The notes under the pieces: model-generated | Told to the model about the DNA's origin: nothing | Seen by the model: the letters and a program-made list of their open reading frames with translations, nothing else | Database searches by the model: none | Shown here: in pieces, positions 22,043 through 34,189 of the stretch | How positions within the stretch are numbered: position 1 is the stretch's first letter | How the letters are laid out: the number at the start of each line of letters is the position of its first letter | Program-made: the position numbers and the translations under genes | Source: Bryoerythrophyllum caledonicum | Lineage: Eukaryota; Streptophyta; Bryopsida; Pottiales; Pottiaceae | Assembly: GCA_963971425.1 (NCBI GenBank) | Contig: OZ020521.1 | Span: 5,039,519-5,103,518 of the forward strand | Reading direction: 5' to 3' | DNA: 64,000 nucleotides

Positions 22043-24715
22043 TCTATAGTCTACTCTTCTTTAATGTCACATTCTTTTTCTTCAGAATCTTCCATTGCAA
22101 ACACTAAATTTTCCAACTGAGCATCACAAACTAAGTTGTTTGTAACAACAAATTCCAACTCTTTTGTATTCACATTTCAAAAATGGCATCAACAATAAAA
22201 TTTACATATTGCAAATAAAAAGAAGGTTTAGGGAAAAATAAACCATTTTGTTCTTGTAACAAAATACATACTTTGTCTTCTTCTCACTTTACTACCGGAA
22301 GTTCATAAGTATGATTGTTGACCAGGCCTTCTTTAGCCTTTAGAATAAGCCATTAATGTGTTATGATTCATTAATAAATTCAAAGGTTACTCAATGCTAT
22401 TGAAAGTTTGTAAAAAAAATTGAAAAATTCATTCACCTTCATAGTGCATAGTGCAGCATTTCTTTCATAGTATTATAAATTCTTTTGGTTGTGCTTTGAA
22501 AGTAGTGGATCCAAAATTTAGAAAAGGCCAATTCTTTTTTTTTTGTTCTATAAACAGATTCAAATTTGCAGCTACTTCTGGTACTCTTAGATTAGGAGGA
22601 TTGTTAAACAAGCCATAAAAAAGTTACCACTCTTTAATAATTCTTTTATTTGTCATGAACTTGAGATAGATTGATTTTAACTGAGTTTTTGAAGAAAACC
22701 TTTACCAAAAACTTTCCCTCGTTCCGTATACAAATAAGGTGGTGGGCAAAAGATTTGTCTGTACAATGGTACTTCAACTATATTTGGCTTTGACACCACA
22801 ACATATGCCGTTCAAGTTCAAATTGCGGTTGTTGTTCATTGCATCTTCAAAGGTTTCAACCACAACATTTTTGGCATTTACAATAGCATTTTTCTTATAA
22901 GTGCAAATTCCAAGCGTTTTTTTACAAAATTCAACTAACAAAAATTCACATGCAATTTTAGGTGAAACACCCTAAAACCACAATACATTAAAATTCAAAG
23001 TACATACAAATAGGTCTTAGAAGTTTCATAGCATTAAAAAAAACAATACACTTCTTACCTCCGAATGTTGTGACCAAATTTGACAACCTTTTTTTTTTGT
23101 AGAATCTACTAGTTTTGTAGCATCCACACCTACATGACTTTTTTTTATAAAATAAAACATTGTAGCGGTACTAGATCCTCTATTTGTTTTGTATTAACAT
23201 TCCTAAAATCAAAATACAATTTGACATTCATATTCATATTATATCTAGATAGAAACAAAATCCATTTAAAAACTAATGACGTCTCAAATAAGAAATAAAT
23301 TCTGCAAAATTAATAAATAAAAATATAAAATAGGAAATTAATTAATCTTGAGAAACTATATATATAACAAGAAATATATAGAGAAACTACATTCCTCTAT
23401 ATTCCAATGAAAACTTAAATAGATGAAAGTGAAACTATATTTTTTGCCTGATATAAGGGTTGTTCACATTCACGTTCATGCGCCACCCTATTTCTGTGAG
23501 CTCAAAGGATGTCCATGCGTCTGGCACATTGTTCTTGTGCTAGCTGACTACTTTGAGTTTGAATTTGCATGTCCTTGTTGTCACAATGCACCCCCTCTTG
23601 AGCCATGTCTTCAAAAACAATAAATCAGATTTGTCTTATGCACAATGTGCAAGTGAATTTTTTTGCAAGGGCTTTCCCCAAGATTAGCCACTCATAACTC
23701 TTATACCTTTGAAATCCATGCAACAAAGACTTGGAATCGTATTGAGGCAAGGAGTGGAGGGAAAAAGTGACTTTGGCAATGCGAGACATGCCTTTATATA
23801 GGCTACGAAGGCATCTCAAAAGTGAACATGAGTTAGCTTGGGTAAGTTTTTGTATTGTCAAGTCGTTGTGCTTAGCGTGGTAGAAACAAACTTCAATTGT
23901 ATAAATTGGACACAAAATTAAGCAGTGGCCCCTCTCCCACCATGCATCATTTATGGAAGCTTTGGTGCCCCCTGCAGCACTAGGGTCGTAACAAAAAGCG
24001 CCAACAGCTCCACTGCAAGTGATGGCCAAGACTCCAAGGTGTGTCCAATATTTTCCTTGCCTTTGGTGTTCAACAAAATCTTTTCAATCACATCGGTTTT
24101 GTTTGCCATGTTTGCATGTTGTTGGACGATCCCTAAATGGGTTGTTGATGGATCGGCAGTGCTGCATGCACCCGAGAATCAATAGGCCTGGCTGCTCCTA
24201 ACTCCAACATGTGTCATCACAATGAGGCAAGAAGGCCAAGGGGATATCACTGGGTAGGATGACCAGGCATACCTCCTTGTGCATTTATACAAAGGGATGT
24301 TATATGAAGGATGACTATTGAATAGAATTCTACCATTCATCATTAAATTCTTTTGAAACAAAAAGCTTGCAATATAAAGCCACCAAAAGGAACTTCTATG
24401 AGCTCTTGAGTTTGAAAAATGAAATTTGGTATTTTCATTAGAATCATATATTTCAACCAATATTTGAAATTGAAAAAAACAAACATAAAAACTTTACTTC
24501 TAATTTCTCTTATATATATGAATTGGATTTACTTACTTTTTAATTTAGCAAAAAATTAAACTCATTTAAACTATAATTTTATTTTGAAGAAATCCCCTCG
24601 TTTTCTTTTGAATTTTTTTGACAACAAACTTGTTGTACGGATTTGACATGTGCTTGGTTGTAAGGTAGATATTATCCTCAACTAAATCCCGTTGCTTTAT
24701 GCTTCTAAAATCCAA
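22043..24715. other. Intergenic, nothing recognised
   Basis: Long AT-rich stretch. Short frames (23423-23623 +, 23625-24029 -, 23925-24185 +) overlap on opposite strands and match no family I know. A decayed transposon is possible but I cannot name one. Confidence 0.4.
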
Positions 24716-25035
24716 AACCTCCAACAATGAACCACAAGAAAACACGATCTCTCCATGGCTACTTCCATGCACATGTGAAACCCAAAGATGTCACTACAAT
24801 GCCAGATTTAAACCACACATATTATGCATCAAAGGACTACTATATAAAGATCCCACATGGGCCATGAGACCACCTAAATACAAACCTTACTATCCAATTC
24901 ATCAAATTCAAATATTGTAATGACAAATTTTTCCTACAAGCAATCGATTTTCTTTTAATAAACACCAACCACTTATTAATGACATTGTAGCTATTGAATG
25001 GATAGTTGATCCCGTTATTGTCATTGCCGTGTTGT
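24716..25035 (+). pseudogene. Internal LINE fragment (RLE-like region)
   Basis: Encodes NNEPQENTISPWLLPC, then TQRCHYNARFKPHILCIKG, and out of frame FEYCND- and DPVIVIA-like pieces. These align with the CCHC-to-KPD-to-end region of LINE copies 1 and 2. The tail is missing. The catalytic KPD reads KPH. Confidence 0.75.
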
Positions 25036-26166
25036 GTAAAGAAAGATCAATAATCACAAGAGATCAAGAGTCCTAACCAACATCAAATAAACAAAAACAT
25101 ACACTAAGACTACATATACGTAGAATTTTTGGAGAGAGCCACGGCTTGAACGAGGTACTAGAAATATGGCCCTTCTAGCGTGTGGACACCAGATTTGGAA
25201 GGAGCATTGAAATTTTTTGGCGTGTGAGGGCCTTAGTGGGGAGCCGCAAACTCCACTTCAACCTAAAACCTCTTGTCGAGGGACCTATCGAGGGCGGTTC
25301 AGGGGATACTCTAAGGGTCATTGTGAAAAGTATCTACATTACTCCCTCTGCTACATAGTTACACATCCACTTGACTCCTCAAATATAGCCCTGTTGTAAG
25401 TTTTGAATGAATACCTAGTTCAAGGACAAAAAGAGTATTTGAATTGGGTTGTCTGTGACATGAGTAGCGTACTAGGGAGCACACTTTGTAATCATGTTAA
25501 TTGTCCCAGAAGGTGATCTTTCACATCACATATAACTCTCTGTTTACTTCAGGATTGAGATATGTGACCCAAAAGGGGAATGAGTACTTTTGACCTGCCT
25601 CTTAAAATGTACCATTTGGTTGCGTTTTGCATTTTTTTTTTTGTAGATTGCATGACAAATTTCCTAAGTGATGTTTTGTGTAAATTGAAACAATTTTTAA
25701 AATACTAATCTAAAAGCATTTTCTCTACACGATGAAGAATTTGGATGTGGGAAAGAGGAAAGCTTTTTCAAATACGTTTGACATCAAAAAAAATAAAAAA
25801 TAAAAATGCGTTTTGTAAAGATAATGACCTTCATATGGGTAGGATTTTTTTAGATATATGGTTTATAAATTGTATTTAATTCTTCATGTTGCATCTTTCG
25901 ATTGGTGATCGACTAACAGTGGTTCATGTTTGTACTATGAAGAGTGAGGAAGCCCAAGATTGAAGTGCTAAAGCATTTACTATGCTAAACGACCATAAGC
26001 AATGAACATGTATCAGGTTTGTTCATTTCAAAAGACATAAAAAAAAGTATTAAAAATGTAGCTCTTTAGTATGTGACTTCTTCTTTGCTACCTAAACTAC
26101 ACAAGCCATGTGTTGCAAAGTTACAACTCCACTTTGAATTGACCAAACATGGTACATATTAACTAC
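25036..26166. other. Intergenic, nothing recognised
   Basis: A short frame at 25217-25399 has no recognisable relatives. The rest is AT-rich without visible terminal repeats. Confidence 0.4.
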
Positions 26167-26959
26167 TTTACTCCTAAAGGACCAAGACATTTTCCCCTCA
26201 AAATCACTCCAAAACTGCCATTTTCAGCGCATTCAACACAAAATGATACACAATGTTTTTTTCTGAAAATTTAACCGTAGGATCTTGTACTAGAGTTGTA
26301 TGAGAGTGTGTGGTGAAAATTTTGGTAAGTTTGACCGCATGGATTGAAAGATATTAGCCTTTGAAGTGAGACATAATCTCTATTTGAGGCCACACTAAAC
26401 ACCTTCAACAAACTTTGACCACCTTTTGCGGCAACTTTTTGCACTACGGGCCGTGAAATTATTATGTCAACTTGGAAAGGATCATGTTAGGCACATGTGC
26501 ACCAAATTTTAGAAGTAGAAGAGGTGTAGAAGAATGTGCACCAAATTTTAGAAGTAGAAGAGGTGTAGAAGATGTCCTAAAAAATCCTGCAATGCAACTA
26601 TGTGCTAAGAATCAACAATACACTTTATATTTTGCATACATCATATCCTTCTCAAATTTTTGAAATTCACAAATCCGTACGGTTGATGCAAAGATCTCAA
26701 TTTCCTTTCCAAGAGGAAATTTTCTTTCTTTTACATGGACAAAAACTCGAATTTCTATTGAATGTAGAAGTTATTAGTGTTTAGTGACAGTATTTGTGAT
26801 ATGTCACACTAAACTGCTGCACTATTTGTCTACACAAAGCTAATCAAAAGTTGTCCATTCAATAAAAAATCTCAGAAAATAATGCCTAGAATTGAGACTG
26901 TGGTACCTTACCCAAACTCAAAATGTCCCCCGCGGGGACTTTGATCCTTTAGGGGTTAA
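26167..26959. mobile_element. TTAA-flanked MITE, copy 4 (inverted)
   Basis: The left end TTTACTCCTAAAGGACC has one change in the flanking TTAA. The right end, inverted, is TTAACCCCTAAAGGATC (TTAA 26956-26959). The interior is the inverse of copy 2. A 36-bp segment with GCACCAAATTTTAGAAGTAG is tandemly doubled at 26499-26571. Confidence 0.75.
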
Positions 26960-27558
26960 GATCAATCACCATTTCCAAGCATCCAACTTTGGTCCGTCCA
27001 ATTTGCCCATGTGGATGCTTTCAGCTCCAAGTTCCCATTTGACCTCAAATCCATTCGAGATAACAAATTTCCCCCTGAACACAATGAAAATGTGGTTGGT
27101 TGCTATAAAAGCACCAGGCGACATAATACTGTGTTATGTACAACAGTCTTCATTGTAGCACAAAATTGTAGCTACATAGTACATGGGTTAACTTTTTGGG
27201 TTACAAAACACAAGACATGACTTTCAATAACCTTCTGTCCTGAAATGAAGGAGCATTGTAGATATTCCGGTTAAACATCTCACAACAACCAACAATATTC
27301 CAAACGCAACAAAAAAAATACACCATTTTCCAAGCTGATCCAGGAAAGGACTTTGACAGAATGGCCAGGGATTGCCCGTGCCCTGAACACATGAAACAAT
27401 GTCCACTTCAATGTGGCACAAATGTATGTTACAGTGTCAGGGCTCCATTCAATGAGCACTCTGTATCCAATGTCGGATGTTGATGTGGGCCAACGGTTTT
27501 ACTGCATTCATCTCAGGATTTTTACAACAAATAAGTCCATAGAGTTTTCCTGAAAATC
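26960..27558. other. Intergenic, nothing recognised
   Basis: Mixed sequence with short overlapping frames on both strands (27011-27220 +, 27201-27392 -); no family recognised. Confidence 0.4.
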
Positions 27559-27567
27559 TTATCCAAC

Positions 27568-27824
27568 GGCCAGGGCAAATTGACCCCCTTGCTGGGACTT
27601 ATCCAAGGTGGGCCCCATCTTAATTGCATGGGTCATTTTCTGGCCCTCTTATTTTGGGGGGTCCGGAGGCTTTTTTTTGGATTTTTTGACAAATTTGGGA
27701 CCTTCGACCATTGTTTACCCTTGAGGACCCACCCTTGCTATAAACAGGGACCCATCCAAAAACAAAATAGGGGCTAGGTTTGGCCCTACCACCTTGTGTA
27801 AGTCCCAGCGAGGGGGTCATTTCC
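27568..27824. mobile_element. MITE with 9-bp target duplication (Mutator-like)
   Basis: The perfect duplication TTATCCAAC lies at 27559-27567 and 27825-27833. The ends share AAATTGACCCCCTTGCTGGG (left, after GGCCAGGGC) and, inverted, GGAAATGACCCCCTCGCTGG. The element is 257 bp and non-coding. A 9-bp duplication and ends starting GG fit Mutator-type elements; the assignment is inferred. Confidence 0.65.
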
Positions 27825-27934
27825 TTATCCAACAAGGTAGGAGAAGGTGAACTTAGGTAAGATATTAAAATAGAATAAGAAAACCAGCATGAGCGTGCTC
27901 TGTTTTCGACAGCAATGAAATGTATGAGTAGTAA

Positions 27935-28222
27935 AAAAATACATTCAAAAACTTTAACACCATCGCTATCCAACATGCTATGTCTATCCTCCTACACAAA
28001 CGGAGACTTGAAAACAATCAACCAATGCCTGACCCACATACCTCTTAAACTTATCCAACTTGCCAAGTTTGTTTTCCAAATTACCAATCTTCCCCTTGTC
28101 TTTGTTCCTATAGTGTCTACCCTTCTTTTAGTAAGTGGTACGAGAAGGTGAACTTAGGCTTCGTTTTAGTAAGTGGTACGAATAGACACTCTTTTCACGC
28201 CGACCTCCTTTTCAGAGACCGG

Positions 28223-28253
<31 letters not shown>

Positions 28254-28799
28254 CTTCTTCTTCTTCTTCTTCTTCTTCTTCTTCTTCTTCTTCTTCTTCT
28301 TCTTCTTCTTCTTCTTCTTCTTCTTCTTCTTCTTCTTCTTCTTCTTCTTCTTCTTCTTCTTCTTCTTCTTCTTCTTCTTCTTCTTCTTCTTCTTCTTCTT
28401 CTTCTTCTTCTTCTTCTTCTTCTTCTTCTTCTTCTTCTTCTTCTTCTTCTTCTTCTTCTTCTTCTTCTTCTTCTTCTTCTTCTTCTTCTTCTTCTTCTTC
28501 TTCTTCTTCTTCTTCTTCTTCTTCTTCTTCTTCTTCTTCTTCTTCTTCTTCTTCTTCTTCTTCTTCTTCTTCTTCTTCTTCTTCTTCTTCTTCTTCTTCT
28601 TCTTCTTCTTCTTCTTCTTCTTCTTCTTCTTCTTCTTCTTCTTCTTCTTCTTCTTCTTCTTCTTCTTCTTCTTCTTCTTCTTCTTCTTCTTCTTCTTCTT
28701 CTTCTTCTTCTTCTTCTTCTTCTTCTTCTTCTTCTTCTTCTTCTTCTTCTTCTTCTTCTTCTTCTTCTTCTTCTTCTTCTTCTTCTTCTTCTTCTTCTT

Positions 28800-28830
<31 letters not shown>

Positions 28831-28832
28831 TC
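27935..28832 (+). mobile_element. 5'-truncated LINE copy with giant (TTC)n tail
   Basis: Flanked by the exact 11-bp duplication ATGAGTAGTAA (27924-27934, 28833-28843). It begins in the last codons of ORF2; the stretch around CATTCAAAAACTTTAACACC aligns with the 3' end of copy 2. It continues through a partly deleted and locally duplicated tail (TTTTAGTAAGTGGTACGA occurs twice near 28128 and 28168) to CACGCCGACCTCC, GAGACCGG and the TTC array. Confidence 0.85.
28223..28829. repeat. (CTT)n / (GAA)n microsatellite, about 202 units
   Basis: 607 bp of uninterrupted CTT read by eye, with no variant unit noticed. Long frames coding only Ser, Leu, Lys or Arg across it are artefacts. GAA/TTC tracts of this length can form triplex DNA. 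Confidence 0.95.
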
Positions 28833-28843
28833 ATGAGTAGTAA

Positions 28844-30159
28844 CCAATATCTTAATGGTAATCGATGTTCAAAGGTTGTATCCAAGCTGGATGTGCCTCT
28901 CTCAAGCTAAGTCACCTCTCCTAGTTACTATAAACACATTGTAAAGTAAGGGGTGACAAAAGGGGTCACTCCTACACTTTCTTAATACTTAAATCATATG
29001 TAAGTGCACGTATTTTATTGAATAGAATACAAAAAATATATTAAATTCTAGCAAGACTTACATCTTTGGATTGAAGATTTTTCAATAAACACCTTCCATT
29101 TGAAGGTCATTTCAATATATGAACCTTATCATATCCAAAAACAACACCGCATATGCATAATTTAGTGGCCACTACACTAAACACTGAATATAATATGGAT
29201 TCATTATTGATGTGGATCACCCACGCTAATTTCCATCAAAGCATGTGCATGCCAGGTTCTAATTGGGTATTTGTTCTCAAGTAAGTGTGTGTCAGTTAAC
29301 AATTGCATGTAAGTTTTCAATTAGTGTAGGAAATTTCAAATAGTCTAGTCTACACTGTATTCAGGGAACGGTGTAGTGGGCTGGTATGACGTTTCAGGGT
29401 TAAAAATTCAAGTCTTACCACTGACCTAGTTATTTCTTTGAGTTGTTTGTTACACTCCATAAGTCTTGGTGATTAAATATTATAAAAAATATAACCTATA
29501 GGTGAGATATTCCCTTGATAACATCTACAAAGTATCACTGTCTGAACATGACACCATCATGTTTTAGAAGTGTTAGTAAATATCTTGGCTTCAAGGAAAA
29601 AATGATTAAAAGCCACTGTGTTTTATCATTTTGTCAAATGTGACATACCTTGATAACAGTGGGATGTTGTCACAATGATTGGTGTGCATGTTCATCCCGT
29701 GTAGTGGTCCAATCAAATGCAATATTGACTACGTGACCAATACCGTAACCAAGTTTGAAGGATTTTTGTAGCTTTGATCATCATCCACGTAAAAGTCAAA
29801 GAGTTCAATTCAAATCTGAGTCAAAGCAACAATCTCATTTGGGGTGCTCCATTCCTTGACATGTTGTGTTAGTTCAGTATTTGTAGGATTTAGATGCTAT
29901 AATGTGCCACAATGCTAGGTGCATCAACCATCACCGGCGAGACCTAGGAGGTTCTATGAGCATGATAGATTGCGCAAAACATCATGTATGCATCGTATAC
30001 ATATCACCCCAACATTAATTCTTGAAAATCATTGAAGTTTGTTAAAGCCTGCATTGATTAGTGCGGCAATGGTCTCATTAGAATCATTATAACATGGGCT
30101 ACGTTCGTCGCAAAGAATGTTTTGTGCTAGTTTCTTCTATTGACTATGACGTTGCGTTT
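28844..30159. other. Intergenic, nothing recognised
   Basis: AT-rich with no convincing coding frame. It should contain the body of the element whose right end is at 30160-30206, but its left end was not found. Confidence 0.35.
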
Positions 30160-30206
30160 TCACCCCCAAGAGACCATATTTAGGCCTCTTAGGCACTAAA
30201 GGATTA
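30160..30206. mobile_element. Isolated end of a TTAA-type element
   Basis: Inverted, it reads TTAATCCTTTAGTGCC then AAGAGGCC and GGTCTCTTGGGGG. It resembles TTAACCCTTTAAGGCCGGG at 30661-30679, which faces the other way. The two ends point outward from 30207-30660, so they belong to different element copies. Confidence 0.4.
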
Positions 30207-30660
30207 ATACTCATAATTTTCATGCATAGTTTTTTTTTATATATAAATATTTTTGGCAATTTGGAGCCAAATGGCGAATTTTTTTCCAATAAAAGAATAT
30301 TCCCAATAAAGTGGGAAAATTGAAATTTTATATTGCCAAAATTGCATTGATGGCCGTTTCCATATTGCCATATTGCTACTAGTGAACAATAGGGACTCCA
30401 TCTTGTCACCAAAAAGGATGTACAAACCTATGATTATGGAGGTGAATTCTCCAAAAAAGATATTTATGGAGAAAATTTGGTTTTCTATGGTTCCAAGAGA
30501 AACTTTGTGTTGCCACATGTGTGGTCTCCAAAAAAATTCTATCGCCTCTCTGGCGAAAACTGTGGAAAAAAAAACCATCTTTTCATGTTTTATTTCCTAG
30601 TGAGTGTCATCTTTCTTATGGTCCTTATTTTTTACATGTGTGCAAACATGGTTACAAGGC
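30207..30660. other. Spacer between two outward-facing element ends
   Basis: AT-rich. A 75-codon frame at 30373-30600 and its overlap on the other strand have no recognisable relatives. Confidence 0.35.
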
Positions 30661-30702
30661 TTAACCCTTTAAGGCCGGGAAGACCCATATGTGATCTCTG
30701 GG

Positions 30703-30822
30703 CAGGGGGAAGTAGTTCCATCTTGCTAATCCTTTGTCCAGTGGACATCGTTTTAGTAAGTCGAATGAACAGACACTCTATTCACGTCGGCCTCCTCTGG
30801 ACACCGGTGTTCTGCTTCTTCT
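30703..30822 (+). mobile_element. Truncated LINE tail
   Basis: GGGGGAAGTAGTTCCATCTTG, then CAGTGGACATCG, GAACAGACACTCTATTCACG, CGGCCTCC, ACACCGG and a short TTC run. Flanking TGATCTCTGGG (30692) and TGATCTCCGAGG (30823) look like a slightly decayed target duplication. The insertion lies just inside the TTAA-type end at 30661. Confidence 0.75.
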
Positions 30823-31080
30823 TGATCTCCGAGGGGTTATAATCACACCGTAACATTGAATTGAGGAAACATGCTTTAAAATAGTCTCCACGACAGACGC
30901 GCAACATGTTACGATGATTTTGATGAGACCATTTGGGCACAAATTGGCGGCGGGAGTCGGTGGTGAGCCTCACTTGTGTGAAGTGGGATTGCGACAAAAT
31001 GTACCCCCTCCGTAGATAGATGATTCTTTGTGATCTATTATATTCAGAGATTCTTTCCAAGCTTCGTGAGCTCTCAAGCC

Positions 31081-31780
31081 TTAACCCTTCACCACCCAGG
31101 GATGTTTATGGAAAAACCAAGATTTCTGCTAATTTTTTTTCTTTGAACCGGATTTGATGGAAATACAATGACTAATATTAATATCTAACCTTACAAAATT
31201 GGACTTAACCCATGACCTGAACTTTGGGAAATTTTTACACAACATCCAACAGTTGATGGAATAGATTATAGTGTTTAAAGTTAGCGTATATTGGTAGTGA
31301 AAATTGTGGATTTTGGAGGGTGTACTACTTTATCCATCAATAGATTCTTGCAAGAATTTTTTACTTTGAATTAGAGTGGTTCACATGTGCACTAGGTTGA
31401 TAGCTTTGCATTGACATATCATATGTGAAGAAAATATTCATACACAATTATTGGTGATTTTTTTTCTTTTTTCTACTTGATTGTATACAAAAATCAATGT
31501 GCATGTGTGTGAAATACAACATAGTATGTGGCATAGTATTCACTATATACACTGTATTTTAGTGTATTTGGTGTATTTTTTAATTGTATTCCTAGCTTTT
31601 CCAAGAGTTCTATAAATCCAAACGATGATCTGATTGTTGGAGAGTGTTTGTGTAATGAGTGCGCAAATCTACACCTCGTATCTCAAAGCCTAGTTCCTCA
31701 TGGATTGCATGCAAATTGAGTTTTAGCATCTCCGGGGTCCCATTTCAAGCTTCCTGGGCGCTGAAGGGTTTAAGGGTTAA
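31081..31780. mobile_element. TTAA-flanked MITE, divergent copy
   Basis: TTAA at 31081-31084 and 31777-31780. The left end is TTAACCCTTCACCACCCAGG. Inverted, the right end reads TTAACCCTTAAACCCTTCAG, then CGCCCAGG. The interior is related in layout, not closely in sequence, to the other TTAA copies. Non-coding. Confidence 0.6.
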
Positions 31781-31959
31781 TTACTTACTTGCAGAAGGAA
31801 GTGCCCTCATGTATTGAGATTTAAGTGTTGGTGGGAAAAAACAAGACTCATTAGGAAACATGACGCGGAATTCAACCATGTAGAACTTCTTTTTATCTGG
31901 AATCTGTTGGATATGAGAAACGAAGGAGAGGGTGGTTGTTTCAAACTAGAGAGCATGCC

Positions 31960-32197
31960 CAACTGGGATATTACTTCATCAATATCCACATGGGGTATTG
32001 TAATATTTGGTTGTATTATCCACATGGGGTATTGTGATATCCACATGGGGTATCGTAATATCCACACGGGGTATTGTAATACCCACATGGGGTATTGTAA
32101 TATCTGGTTGTTTAAAAGTAATATCCACATGGGGTATTGTAATACCCCATATTTTAGAGAATTGTTTTTAAAAAGGTAATATCCCAACAGTTGGAGA
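31960..32197. repeat. 21-bp minisatellite between inverted repeats
   Basis: Four contiguous 21-bp units with core CCACATGGGGTATTGTAAT lie at 32041-32105 and just before, plus two dispersed units near 31985 and 32125 (31981-32149 overall). GGGGTATTGTAATACCCC near 32132 is an exact palindrome around GT. The flanks CAACTGGGATATTAC (about 31964) and GTAATATCCCAACAGTTGG (32179) are inverted relative to each other. The unit length is a multiple of three, which keeps a frame open on the minus strand; I do not call that a gene. Confidence 0.7.
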
Positions 32198-32209
32198 ATT
32201 GATCTAATA

Positions 32210-32640
32210 AAAGTAAATGCCACATGTTGCCGCCTCCTACGATGGGTATCACCTAAGTATCCCTGGTTTCCATCACCGGGTATGTCCCTTCCTCTCTTAT
32301 CTAGCTATTGCCATGTGTCAAGGAAGACCAATATTGGGGTAGGCCCGGTATCGCCACTGGCGCAACGGATTGCATAGGTACCAACCGGGCATTAGCCCCT
32401 TCTCTTTTATTGTATACTAGTGGACCGCCTGTTGTCTTCAACGGGCCAATGATAATCCTCAATAAAGTAAACATATGCTCATTATTTAGATACCCGGGTC
32501 TCCTACGTATATGAAGTAAAAGTAACCCAAATACCTCCACGTGGCGCATTTTGAGATGCCTAGGTATAGGTCCGGATATTAGCCCTTGGCCATTTATCAT
32601 ATGTTGTAGATATACTAGTGCATCTCGTGTCCTTCCGACA
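32210..32640. repeat. Dispersed repeat with G-box, two units
   Basis: Two related units of about 210 bp. Each ends near TATACTAGTGGACC or a variant and carries GCCACATGTTGCC or CCACGTGGCGC. The same units occur in swapped order at 34190-34700, so the family was once tandem. Confidence 0.6.
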
Positions 32641-34189
32641 TAGTATTGTTTTGAATTAAGTTCCTTCTAAAACCTTAATGTTTATTTTTTGAAAATTATT
32701 TTTAAAGTGTCAAAGTAATAATCTCATGTATAGAAAAAATAATCTTGTGTACAGAAAAAATTGGGAGTGTAGGCATTACCACTTTATACATAGATTGTAT
32801 AATTGCTAAGTGTAACATTTTTGAAAGTCTACAAATCATAAAAATATGCAATAAACATTAGCATAAAGTCATCATCAACTTAGAGACAAAAATCTTCATA
32901 TAGAACAGATTACAACAATGAATAAAGATTTTGCAAACCATAAATACATCTCAAATTATACCTTGACCAAACATGACCAAGCTCAGCTCTGATATTACCC
33001 CATTTACCATCAGAAAAAAAAGTACACAACATAGAAATCCAAACATGCAAAGCTAACCAATCATCCAAAATTACTCCATGTAGGTGCTCCACTATCCACA
33101 AATGAGCTAGGAAACTTCTGAATCATATTCACCAATTTTGATGAAATAAACAAGCCATTTGCACCGATACATGTCTTTGTATTGTCTTTGTATCTAGTCG
33201 TCAAAACATCTTTTTGAGAATGTAACCGTAGGATCTTCTTCTAAAAGTTTAGTCTCCACTTTTCTCGTCCCGATTTCCATCCCTTGTTCATGTCCCCGTC
33301 CCTGTCTCTCGTTCCCCTCCCTGCCCCTTGTTCCCGTCCCCATCCCTCTAACTAGCCGTCCCCCCGTCCCCGTCCCCATCCCCATCCCCGTCCTTGATCC
33401 TCTACCCGCCATCCCTCATCCATGTCCTCGTCCCTGCTTGGCAACGTAGCGCTTGAGCAATGAAAGGTATGCTGCTAGATTTTGGATAAGTGACAAGAGA
33501 GCATTTTTCTAAGTAGAAATCCACAGTCTATGTTAACTCTTATGTGTGATCTAGTCGTTTTCTACCGTCTATTCTTTTGGATTAAAAGCTCTACAACAAT
33601 GTTTTTTTACTTGTGTGACTGTCCATGGCTCTTGAAAGATGACAATCATTTATAAGTCTAACTTGCTGGTACAAGTTGTAGGATATTGTGATACATAGTG
33701 TATCACCAATTGGAACTCTAACCTGGAAGGTAGTTGTGGTGAAATGAAGTCAGAATATGAGACACCAGTTAAAGACTTGGGGCCATCTACTCTTGTAGAC
33801 ACTACACTTCCTTCAATGGATATCTCTACACAATAATTACATCCATAATTTCCATTCCCATATTGAATCATATTACAATCATATTACAATCATTTCAATA
33901 TTGAAAGGGTATAATAGAGGCAATTTTTGATTTTATGACTTTGTTTCAATGCTATGCATAATTTTTAATTCAAATAAACCAAACATTGATACTTTTGCCA
34001 TCATCTTTTGGGGGTTCACATATCCTAAGAAAAGAAGCTTTGTTGTTGAAACATGACATTTATAAAACTATAAAATAAAATTTTGTAAAGAAAAGTTTGT
34101 AAAATAAAAGCCTCAAGGTAAAAGCACAAAAATCTTCCGATAACGTAGATACGCTTGACGGCACAAACACACGCACGCACATAATCCAA
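32641..34189. other. Intergenic with a C-rich tract
   Basis: AT-rich DNA except for the C-rich block at 33241-33430. No gene recognised; short frames at 32910-33101 and 33650-33871 (-) have no relatives I know. Confidence 0.4.
33241..33430. repeat. Degenerate CCCCGT/CCCATC hexamer tract
   Basis: Irregular hexamers such as CCCCGTCCCCATCC fill about 190 bp. Between 33360 and 33390 the minus strand has at least five runs of four or more G separated by 2-base spacers (AC, AT), a strong G-quadruplex pattern. Confidence 0.75.

Noticed and set aside
23625-24029. 134-codon minus-strand frame
   Set aside because: No recognisable domain, overlapped by an open frame on the other strand, in decayed AT-rich DNA.
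28148-28910. Open frames of more than 200 codons coding Ser, Leu, Lys or Arg runs
   Set aside because: They are translations of the (CTT)n array in different frames and carry no gene.
31981-32149. CRISPR array
   Set aside because: Units are contiguous 21-mers without unique spacers, in a plant nuclear context.
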